Below, in pieces: positions 9,551-16,237 of a stretch of DNA of 45,121 nucleotides. How positions within the stretch are numbered: position 1 is the stretch's first letter; each line of letters starts with the position of its first letter. The stretch lies in assembly GCA_017428725.1 (NCBI GenBank), contig JAFRQH010000027.1:1-45121 (forward strand), read 5' to 3'. The translations under genes and the position numbers were made by a program. The notes beneath the pieces are model-generated. The model searched no databases, was not told the DNA's origin, and saw nothing but the letters and a program-made list of their open reading frames with translations. This DNA comes from Bacteroidales bacterium (GTDB lineage: Bacteria > Bacteroidota > Bacteroidia > Bacteroidales > UBA932).

Positions 9551-10420
9551 ATGAAACTGAAAATCGTCGTCCTCGCCAAGCAGGTGCCCGATACCCGGAA
9601 CGTGGGGAAAGACGCGATGACCCCCGAAGGGACGGTCAACCGCGCCGCGCTGCCTGCCATCTTCAACCCAGACGACCTGAATGCCCTTGAGCAAGCCCTG
9701 CGCCTGAAAGAATCGAACCCCGGCTCCACGGTCGGCGTCCTGACGATGGGCCCGCCCCGCGCGGGCGAAATCATCCGCCAGGGACTCTTCCGCGGTGCGG
9801 ATACGGGCTGGCTCCTGACCGACCGGCTCTTTGCCGGCGCCGACACGCTGGCCACTTCCTACGCCCTCGCGACGGCCATCCGCAAGATCGGCGACGTCGA
9901 CGTGGTCATCGGCGGACGCCAGGCCATCGACGGAGACACCGCCCAGGTCGGGCCCCAGGTGGCCCAGAAACTGGGCCTGAACCAGGTGACCTACGCCGAG
10001 GAAATCCTCGGGATCGCGGACGGCAAGGCCACGATCCGCCGCCACATCGACGGCGGCACCGAGACAGTCGAAGCGCCTCTTCCGCTGCTCGTGACGGTGA
10101 ACGGCAGCGCCGCGCCCTGCCGCCCGCAGAACGCGAAGCTCGTGATGAAATACAAGTACGCCAGCTGCCCGCTGGAGCGCCCTGCGGACGACCCCCGCAA
10201 GGACCTCTACGCGCAGAAGCCCTACCTTACGTTGACGCAGTGGAATGTCGCCGACATCGACGGCGACAGCGCCCAGTGCGGCCTCGCCGGCTCGCCGACG
10301 AAGGTCAAGTCCGTCGTGAACATCGTCTTCCAGGCGAAGGAAAGCAAGACCCTGACTGCATCCGATGCCGACGTAGAGGGTCTCGTCAAAGAATTGCTCG
10401 CAGAAAAAATCATTGGCTGA
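9551..10420 (+). CDS. etfB: Electron transfer flavoprotein, beta subunit
   Basis: A 289-aa EtfB/FixA-family subunit that forms a heterodimer with EtfA, binds AMP or FAD and carries electrons between acyl-CoA dehydrogenase and a quinone reductase or other acceptor. The N-terminus KIVVLAKQVPDTRNV and the internal segment VDVVIGGRQAIDGDTAQVGPQVA are characteristic. The stop overlaps the etfA start (TGATG), so the two are translationally coupled. Whether the pair is the electron-bifurcating type cannot be decided by eye. Confidence 0.94.
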   Translation: MKLKIVVLAKQVPDTRNVGKDAMTPEGTVNRAALPAIFNPDDLNALEQALRLKESNPGSTVGVLTMGPPRAGEIIRQGLFRGADTGWLLTDRLFAGADTLATSYALATAIRKIGDVDVVIGGRQAIDGDTAQVGPQVAQKLGLNQVTYAEEILGIADGKATIRRHIDGGTETVEAPLPLLVTVNGSAAPCRPQNAKLVMKYKYASCPLERPADDPRKDLYAQKPYLTLTQWNVADIDGDSAQCGLAGSPTKVKSVVNIVFQAKESKTLTASDADVEGLVKELLAEKIIG

Positions 10421-11448
10421 TGACTATGGAGAACGTATTTGTATATTGCGAAACCGAAGGCGCACAGGTCGCCGAAGTATCCCAGGAACTGCTCACCAAG
10501 GGCCGCAAGCTGGCCGACGAGCTCGGCGTCGAACTCCACGCCATCGCCGCGGGCGACGGCCTGCGGGGCAAAGTGGAGTCCCAGATCCTCCCCTATGGCG
10601 TGGACAAGCTCTTCGTCTTCGACGATCCCGTCCTATTCCCCTACACCTCCGCCCCCCACACCGACATCCTCGTCGGGCTCTTCCGTGAGGAGCATCCCCA
10701 GATCTGCCTGATGGGCGCGACGGTCATCGGCCGCGACCTGGGCCCGCGTGTGTCCTCCTCGCTGACCAGCGGCCTGACCGCCGACTGCACGCAGCTGGAG
10801 ATCGGATCCTATACCGACGTCAAGACCGGGCGCGAGTTCAAGAACCTCCTGTACCAGATCCGTCCGGCCTTCGGCGGCAACATCGTGGCGACCATCGTCA
10901 ACCCGGAGCACCGCCCCCAGATGGCCACGGTCCGCTCGGGCGTGATGCAGAAAGCCGTCTATGCGGGCAGCGCCCGCGGCGAAGTCGTCTATCCCGAGGT
11001 CAGTAAGTATGTCAGCCCTGAGGCCTGCGTCGTCAAGGTCCTCGACCACCACGTCGAGGCCGCCAGGCACAACCTCAAGGGGGCTCCGATCGTCGTAGCC
11101 GGCGGCTACGGGATGGGCAGCAAGGAAGGCTTCGACACCCTGTTCGAACTCGCCAAGGTCCTCCACGCCGAGGTCGGCGCCAGCCGCGCGGCGGTCGACG
11201 CGGGCTTCTGCGAGCCCGACCGCCAGATCGGCCAGACCGGCGTCACGGTCCACCCCAAGGTCTACATCGCCTGCGGCATCAGCGGACAGATCCAGCACAT
11301 CGCCGGGATGCAGGACAGCAAGATCATCATCAGCGTCAACAGCGATCCGGACGCCCCGATCAACCAGATCGCCGACTACGTCATCACGGGCACCGTCGAA
11401 GAAGTCGTCCCGAAGCTCATCAAGTATTACAAAAAGAACAGCAAGTAA
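10420..11448 (+). CDS. etfA: Electron transfer flavoprotein, alpha subunit
   Basis: A 342-aa partner of EtfB. The C-terminal FAD domain is clear: GASRAAVDAGFCEPDRQIGQ-type segment, YIACGISGQIQHIAGM, then SVNSDPDAPINQIADYVI. The ATG at 10420 overlaps the etfB stop by one base; an alternative ATG lies at 10426. The acyl-CoA dehydrogenase starts 2 nt after the stop, so the three proteins are almost certainly made together as one redox unit. Confidence 0.95.
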   Translation: MTMENVFVYCETEGAQVAEVSQELLTKGRKLADELGVELHAIAAGDGLRGKVESQILPYGVDKLFVFDDPVLFPYTSAPHTDILVGLFREEHPQICLMGATVIGRDLGPRVSSSLTSGLTADCTQLEIGSYTDVKTGREFKNLLYQIRPAFGGNIVATIVNPEHRPQMATVRSGVMQKAVYAGSARGEVVYPEVSKYVSPEACVVKVLDHHVEAARHNLKGAPIVVAGGYGMGSKEGFDTLFELAKVLHAEVGASRAAVDAGFCEPDRQIGQTGVTVHPKVYIACGISGQIQHIAGMQDSKIIISVNSDPDAPINQIADYVITGTVEEVVPKLIKYYKKNSK

Positions 11449-11450
11449 CT

Positions 11451-13169
11451 ATGGCTAACTACTTTACGGACCATCCCGAGATTGCTTTCCACCTGCAGGA
11501 CCCGCTGATGCGCCGCATCACCGAGCTCCGCGAGAAAGGATACAGCGAGAGCGAGACCTACGACTTCGCCCCCGTGGACCACGAGGACTGCATCGAAAAC
11601 TACAAACGCCTGCTGGAGATCGTCGGCGACGTGGCCGCCAATGTCATCGAGCCGAATTCCGAGAGCGTGGACCTCGAGGGCCCGCACCTCGAGGACGGCC
11701 GGATGAAATATGCCTCCAAGACCCTCGAGAACCTCGAAACGACCCGCAAGGCCGGCCTCTGGGGCATCACGATGCCGCGCCGCTACGGCGGGCTCAACTG
11801 CCCGGCCGTGGTCTTCTCGATGGCGAGCGAGCTCGTATCCGCGGCGGACGCGAGCTTCCAGAACATCTGGAGCCTGCAGAGCTGCGCCGAGACCCTGTAC
11901 GAATTCGGCAGCGAGGACCAGCGCGAGCGTTTCATCCCGCGCATCTGCGCCGGCGAGACGATGTCGATGGACCTGACCGAGCCCGACGCGGGTTCGGACC
12001 TGCAGCGCGTCATGCTCAAGGCCACCTTCGACGAGAAAGAGAACTGCTGGCGCCTCAACGGCGTCAAGCGCTTCATCACCAACGGAGATTCCGACGTCCA
12101 CCTGGTCCTGGCGCGCAGCGAAGAGGGCACGCGGGACGGCCGCGGCCTGTCGATGTTCATCTACGACAAGCGCCAGGGCGGGGTCAACGTCCGCCACATC
12201 GAGCACAAGCTCGGCATCCACGGCTCGCCGACCTGCGAACTGACGTACAAGGATGCGAAGGCGGAGCTGTGCGGCAGCACGCGCCTGGGCCTGATCAAGT
12301 ACGTGATGGCGCTGATGAACGGCGCCCGCCTGGGCATCGGCGCCCAGAGCACGGGCCTCAGCCAGGAAGCTTACAACGAAGCCAGGCAATACGCCGCCGT
12401 GCGCGCCCAGTTCGGCCAGACGGTCGAGCACTTCCCGGGCGTCTACGACATGCTGAGCCGGATGAAGGCCAAGCTCGACGCCAGCCGCTCGCTCCTCTAC
12501 AAGACCGCCGCCTATGTGGATGTATACAAGGCACTTGAGGACGTAGAACGCTGTGGCACCAAGCTCACGCCGGAGCAGCGCCAGGAGTGCAAGAAGTACA
12601 ACCGCCTGGCGGACGCCTTCACGCCCATCTGCAAAGGGATGAGCTCGGAGTACGCCAACCAGAACGCCTACGACGCCGTCTCCGTCCACGGCGGTTCCGG
12701 CTTCATCATGGAATACAAGTGCCAGCGCCTGATGCGTGACGCGCGTATCTTCTCGATCTACGAGGGGACCACGCAGCTGCAGGTGGTCGCCGCCTCCCGC
12801 TATATGATGAACGGCACCTACCTGGGGATCCTCCGGGAGATGCTGGAAGAGGGCGTCGCGCCGGAATTCGCGGCGCTCAAGGACAAGGTCGCCGGCCTGG
12901 TGGAGCGCTATGCCCGGAGCATCGACGCCGTCAAGGCGCTGGAGAGCCAGGAGGCCCAGGATTTCCTGGCCCGCAGGCTGTACGACATGACCGGCGAACT
13001 GCTGATGTCGCTGCTCCTGCTCCACGACGCCTCCCTCGCCCCGGACCTGTTCGCGGACAGCGCCCGCGTATATGTCCGCATGGCAGAAGAAAATGTTATC
13101 GGAAAGTCCGCGTACATCGAGAATTTCTCCGTGGAAGACCTCTCTGCCTTCCGTGCAGTGAAAGAATAG
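11451..13169 (+). CDS. Acyl-CoA dehydrogenase, long form
   Basis: A 572-aa flavoprotein that oxidises acyl-CoA to 2-enoyl-CoA, or runs in reverse, with EtfAB as electron partner. FAD and substrate segments MSMDLTEPDAGSDLQ and RFITNGD are present, as is the probable catalytic Glu438 in SIYEGTTQLQ, after HGGSGFIMEY and RDARIFSIY. It is about 190 residues longer than short-chain enzymes; the extra C-terminal helical part (from about residue 450) is seen in a subgroup of bacterial dehydrogenases. No enoyl-CoA hydratase, 3-hydroxyacyl-CoA dehydrogenase or thiolase is nearby, so a full beta-oxidation spiral is not encoded here. Confidence 0.93.
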   Translation: MANYFTDHPEIAFHLQDPLMRRITELREKGYSESETYDFAPVDHEDCIENYKRLLEIVGDVAANVIEPNSESVDLEGPHLEDGRMKYASKTLENLETTRKAGLWGITMPRRYGGLNCPAVVFSMASELVSAADASFQNIWSLQSCAETLYEFGSEDQRERFIPRICAGETMSMDLTEPDAGSDLQRVMLKATFDEKENCWRLNGVKRFITNGDSDVHLVLARSEEGTRDGRGLSMFIYDKRQGGVNVRHIEHKLGIHGSPTCELTYKDAKAELCGSTRLGLIKYVMALMNGARLGIGAQSTGLSQEAYNEARQYAAVRAQFGQTVEHFPGVYDMLSRMKAKLDASRSLLYKTAAYVDVYKALEDVERCGTKLTPEQRQECKKYNRLADAFTPICKGMSSEYANQNAYDAVSVHGGSGFIMEYKCQRLMRDARIFSIYEGTTQLQVVAASRYMMNGTYLGILREMLEEGVAPEFAALKDKVAGLVERYARSIDAVKALESQEAQDFLARRLYDMTGELLMSLLLLHDASLAPDLFADSARVYVRMAEENVIGKSAYIENFSVEDLSAFRAVKE

Positions 13170-13191
13170 GGATTATTCCTGAAATTTTTGC

Positions 13192-13225
13192 TATCTTTGC
13201 GATAACCTGAAATTATCGCAAAGAT
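13192..13225 (+). promoter_or_regulatory. Promoter and perfect 13-bp inverted-repeat operator of the LysR-deaminase fusion
   Basis: TATCTTTG (13192-13199) is the -7 element. ATCTTTGCGATAA (13193-13205) is repeated perfectly in inverted orientation at 13213-13225 with a 7-nt spacer. The left arm covers the -7 box and the right arm covers the start codon at 13224. Transcription should begin near 13204-13206, so the left arm would be missing from the mRNA; this argues for a DNA operator rather than an RNA hairpin. The encoded protein carries a LysR-type DNA-binding domain, so autoregulation is the simplest idea. Confidence 0.75.
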
Positions 13226-14648
13226 GTTTGAAGACTTCCGTTTGAAAGCATTCGCCCAGGTGGCCGCCACCGGCAGTTTTACCTCCGCCGCCAAGGCCCT
13301 GGGCGTCAGCCAGCCCGCCATCAGCCAGCACATCGCCGAATTGGAGAAATCCGCCGGCGGCAAACTCTTCGAGCGCCGGCGCGGCAACGTGGCGCTCACC
13401 GCCCGCGGCCGGCTTTTCCTGGAGCAGTGCGAGCCCATCCTGGAGGGGTACCGCCGGCTGGACAGCACGTTCCGCACGCCCGAGAGCGTCCTCATCAAGG
13501 GGGTGCTGCACGAAGGCCGCAAGACCAACATCCTCATCCTCCACGACCGCTTCGCCGACCTGGACGCGCCGGAGGACACCCCGGCCGACCGCATCCTCGA
13601 GGCGGACGGGATGGCCATCCTTCCGAGCCTCTTCAACACCCACACCCACGCCGCGATGACCCTGCTGCGCGGCTATGCCGACGACCTCCCCCTGCAGGAA
13701 TGGCTCGAAAAGCATATCTGGCCCTTCGAGGAGAACCTGCAGCCGGAAGACATCCGGCACGGGTGTGAACTCGCCGTCAGGGAGATGACCGCGGGCGGCA
13801 CGACTTTCTTCTCGGACATGTACTTCGACTTCGAGGAGTGCGTCGCGGCCGTGGAGGCCTCCGGAATGCGCGCTGCCATCGGCATCACCCTGCTGGACGG
13901 ACACCCGAAGTCCCAGACCGAAGCCATCAAGGACTACATCAAGAACTGGCGGGATCCCAGCGGCGGGCGCATCCAGTTCGTAATGGCCCCGCATTCCATC
14001 TATACGGTCAGCGCGGAGCGGCTCAAGCGCTGCGCCGAATTCGCCCGGCGCCACGGGATGCTGCTCCACATCCACCTCGCCGAGACCCGCAAGGAGGTGG
14101 AAGACTGCATCCGGGATCACGGGACCACCCCGGTCCGTTACCTCGACAAGCTGGGATTCCTCGGACAGGACGTCCTCGCCGTCCACTGCGTCCACGTGGA
14201 TGCCGAAGAATGGAAGATCCTGGCCAAACGGGGGGTGACCGTGGCCCACTGCCCCTGCTCCAACATGAAACTGGGCAGCGGCCGCTTCCCCTACGAACTG
14301 GCGCTGGAGTCGGGCTGCCGCATCACCCTGGGCACGGACGGTGTGTCCTCCAACAACAACCTGGACCTGCGCGAGGAGATGAAATTCGCTGCGCTGCTCG
14401 CCAAGCTCGGCGGCGACGCCTCGCTGCTCCCTGCGGCGGAGGTCTTCCGCTGGGCCACGAAAAACGGCGCCGATTTCTTCGGAATCGACGCCGGAGAGAT
14501 CGCTGCCGGCAAGCAGGCGGACGCCATATTGGTGGACCTGGGAGAGCCGCGGATGCAGCCGCTCCACAACCTGGTCTCCAACTGGGTCTATTCCGCAGAT
14601 TCTTCCTGCATCCGGCACACGCTATGTGCCGGATGTGTGCTGTTTTAA
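13224..14648 (+). CDS. LysR-type HTH domain fused to an MTA/SAH deaminase-like amidohydrolase
   Basis: A 474-aa fusion. Residues 1-85 are a LysR winged helix-turn-helix (FTSAAKALGVSQPAISQHIAELE, then GNVALTARG). From about residue 88 a complete amidohydrolase begins, with its N-terminal beta-sandwich strand and then the metal site NTHTHAAMTLLRGYADDLPL (His140, His142), HIHLAET (His284, Glu287), AVHCVH (His321, His324) and LGTDGVSSNNNLDLREEM (Asp372). These match the family deaminating 5'-methylthioadenosine and S-adenosylhomocysteine. The usual LysR effector domain is replaced by the enzyme. The C-terminus stops at CAGCVLF, about 20-30 residues earlier than typical relatives. It has its own promoter with an inverted repeat. 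It could be a catalytic regulator or a sensor that keeps only ligand binding. Confidence 0.88.
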   Translation: MFEDFRLKAFAQVAATGSFTSAAKALGVSQPAISQHIAELEKSAGGKLFERRRGNVALTARGRLFLEQCEPILEGYRRLDSTFRTPESVLIKGVLHEGRKTNILILHDRFADLDAPEDTPADRILEADGMAILPSLFNTHTHAAMTLLRGYADDLPLQEWLEKHIWPFEENLQPEDIRHGCELAVREMTAGGTTFFSDMYFDFEECVAAVEASGMRAAIGITLLDGHPKSQTEAIKDYIKNWRDPSGGRIQFVMAPHSIYTVSAERLKRCAEFARRHGMLLHIHLAETRKEVEDCIRDHGTTPVRYLDKLGFLGQDVLAVHCVHVDAEEWKILAKRGVTVAHCPCSNMKLGSGRFPYELALESGCRITLGTDGVSSNNNLDLREEMKFAALLAKLGGDASLLPAAEVFRWATKNGADFFGIDAGEIAAGKQADAILVDLGEPRMQPLHNLVSNWVYSADSSCIRHTLCAGCVLF

Positions 14649-14655
14649 AGGTTGC

Positions 14656-15606
14656 CTACTTGGGCAGGCGGGCGGCGAGCCAGCGCTCGAGCGCCTGCGA
14701 GAAGACCGCACGCTGGTCGCCGAGGGCATCCCGGCCGACCGTCTCGACGGTGCCGAAGCCCCAGCCGTGACCGCCGCTGGTCAGAATGTGCAGCTCGCCG
14801 CTCACGCGGAAACGCTGCATCGCCCGGAAATAGCGGATGCTGTTCTCGGGCGGCACGGCGAAGTCGTCAGCGCTGCACGCCAGGAAGGCGGGCGGGGTCT
14901 GCGCACCCACGCGCGTGTCCAGCGACCAGGCCTCGACCTGCTCGCGGAAGACGCGCTGGCCCAGCAGGTTGGAGCGCGTCCCGGCGTGGGTCGTGAACTC
15001 CTCGAGCGTGATCACCGGATAGACCAGCACGGAGAAGTCCGGGCGCGTCGCCTCGTCCACGAAGAGCGTGGAGGCGGACGCCGCCAGGTGGCCACCGGCC
15101 GAGAACCCCATCACGCCGATCTGCTTGACACCCCACTCCGCCGCATGCGCACGGCAGTAGCGGAAGGCGTTTTGCACGTCGGTCAGGGGCACATAGGCAT
15201 GGCCGTTGGGCATCCGGTAGAGCACCACGCACACGGCGATGCCGCGCTGCAGGCACCAGTCAGCGACCAGGGCACCCTCGCCCTCATAGGAGCAGTAGGA
15301 GTAGCCGCCTCCCGGGCAGACCACGATCATCTGGCCGTTGCACTTGGCGGGAAGGAAGATCTCGATCCACGCATCGTCGCCGATGTTGCCGAAGCGGTGG
15401 CCGCCGCGGTCCGTCACCTCGCCGCTGAGTCCGTTGGACTCGCGCGGGCCGAGGGTCACGGCGCGGCCCCCCTCCACGATGCCCTTGTCCACGCCCTGCC
15501 CCTCCGGGTAGAGCTTGACGGTCAGCGCAGGCTTCGGGAACTCGAAGGCAGCCGCGTCCAGAAACACAAAGAGGGCTGCAAGAGCCCCCATTAAAAACCT
15601 TTTCAT
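14656..15606 (-). CDS. Secreted alpha/beta-hydrolase esterase (acetyl esterase/lipase type)
   Basis: A 316-aa serine hydrolase with signal peptide MKRFLMGALAALFVFLDAAA. The oxyanion-hole segment VCPGGGYSYCSYEGEG is followed by the nucleophile elbow GFSAGGH (Ser169), an acid in ACSADDF (Asp247 or Asp248) and His280 in GGHGWGFG. This matches carbohydrate-esterase-like proteins that remove acetyl or feruloyl groups from plant polysaccharides. It is probably periplasmic. The start at 15606 was chosen because it begins the signal peptide and sits 10 nt after the ferredoxin stop; longer frames run through the ferredoxin gene. It converges on the fusion gene with only 7 nt between stops. The exact substrate is unknown. 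Confidence 0.88.
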   Translation of the reverse strand: MKRFLMGALAALFVFLDAAAFEFPKPALTVKLYPEGQGVDKGIVEGGRAVTLGPRESNGLSGEVTDRGGHRFGNIGDDAWIEIFLPAKCNGQMIVVCPGGGYSYCSYEGEGALVADWCLQRGIAVCVVLYRMPNGHAYVPLTDVQNAFRYCRAHAAEWGVKQIGVMGFSAGGHLAASASTLFVDEATRPDFSVLVYPVITLEEFTTHAGTRSNLLGQRVFREQVEAWSLDTRVGAQTPPAFLACSADDFAVPPENSIRYFRAMQRFRVSGELHILTSGGHGWGFGTVETVGRDALGDQRAVFSQALERWLAARLPK

Positions 15607-15616
15607 CGCAGGATGA

Positions 15617-15790
15617 TTACTCGGCCGGAGCGATGGCGCCCATCGGGCAGGCATCGGCGCAGGTACCGCAATCAATGCAGACGTTCGGGTCGATCGTGTA
15701 GACATCTCCCTCCTGGATAGCACCAGTAGGGCACTCACCCTGGCAAGTTCCACAAGCCACACAGGTGTCCGGATTAATCTTGTAAGCCAT
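15617..15790 (-). CDS. 2[4Fe-4S] ferredoxin, 57 aa
   Basis: A small cytoplasmic electron carrier. Translating the minus strand gives MAYKINPDTCVACGTC at the start and two cluster motifs: CVACGTCQGECP (Cys10, 13, 16, 20) and CIDCGTCADACP (Cys38, 41, 44, 48). Both are complete CxxCxxCxxxCP sets, as in clostridial-type ferredoxins of 55-60 residues. PFOR at the left end of the window is a plausible donor, although the two genes are not linked in an operon. It has its own promoter and runs into the esterase gene 10 nt downstream, an unusual pairing with no obvious shared function. Confidence 0.95.
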   Translation of the reverse strand: MAYKINPDTCVACGTCQGECPTGAIQEGDVYTIDPNVCIDCGTCADACPMGAIAPAE

Positions 15791-15841
15791 ATTCAATAAA
15801 ATTTAGTGTGTGTTTCGGCGTGTTATTTGCAAAAGCAGTGA

Positions 15842-15849
15842 CAAAAGTA
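15842..15849 (-). promoter_or_regulatory. Promoter of the ferredoxin-esterase unit
   Basis: CAAAAGTA on the plus strand reads TACTTTTG on the minus strand, matching TAnnTTTG. It implies a leader of about 45 nt before the ferredoxin ATG at 15790. Confidence 0.6.
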
Positions 15850-15861
15850 ATCATTTTTTCA

Positions 15862-15869
15862 TAAATTTG
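15862..15869 (+). promoter_or_regulatory. Promoter of the DUF1573 gene, near-leaderless
   Basis: TAAATTTG ends only 5 nt before the ATG at 15875, so the transcript should start at or next to the start codon. It is back to back with the ferredoxin promoter. Confidence 0.6.
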
Positions 15870-15874
15870 CAGCT

Positions 15875-16237
15875 ATGAAGACAATTTTGACCATCTTGCT
15901 TGCTGCAGCACTTGCAGCACCCATCCAGTTCGACAAGACTGTCCACGACTTTGGCGAGATCAGCACCAAGGCCGGCAAGCAGACCTGCACCTTTACCGTG
16001 ACCAATGACGGCAGCGAGGCCCTGTCCATCTTTGCCGTGGTTCCTTCCTGCGGATGCACCGACGTCGTGTGGCCGCGCGAGTCGATCGCCCCCGGCAAGA
16101 CCGGCGTGATCACCGCCACGTACTCCAACGACGAGGGTGCGGGCGCCTTCGACAAGACCCTCACCGTCTATACCTCCGCGCAGAAGAAACCGATCATCCT
16201 GCACCTCAAGGGCGCCGTCGTAAAGAATGCCAAATAG
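15875..16237 (+). CDS. DUF1573 domain secreted protein
   Basis: A 120-aa protein with a short signal peptide (MKTILTILLAAALAA) and one immunoglobulin-like DUF1573 domain, recognised by FDKTVHDFGEI, FTVTNDGSEALSI, PSCGCTDVVWPRESIAPG and TYSNDEGAG. DUF1573 proteins are abundant in Bacteroidetes and probably sit in the periplasm; their molecular role is not established. The paired cysteines in SCGCT are a family hallmark. Its last 11 nt overlap the start of parE, so the two are co-translated although they have no evident functional link. Confidence 0.85.
   Translation: MKTILTILLAAALAAPIQFDKTVHDFGEISTKAGKQTCTFTVTNDGSEALSIFAVVPSCGCTDVVWPRESIAPGKTGVITATYSNDEGAGAFDKTLTVYTSAQKKPIILHLKGAVVKNAK

Noticed and set aside
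5619..13169. Complete beta-oxidation operon
   Set aside because: Hydratase, 3-hydroxyacyl-CoA dehydrogenase and thiolase genes are missing, and the two thiolase-fold enzymes have ketosynthase motifs (Cys-His-Asn and Cys-His-His).
13224..14648. Two separate genes joined by a sequencing error
   Set aside because: The frame is continuous with a sensible linker, and the amidohydrolase beta-sandwich begins directly after the HTH with no lost start or frameshift visible.
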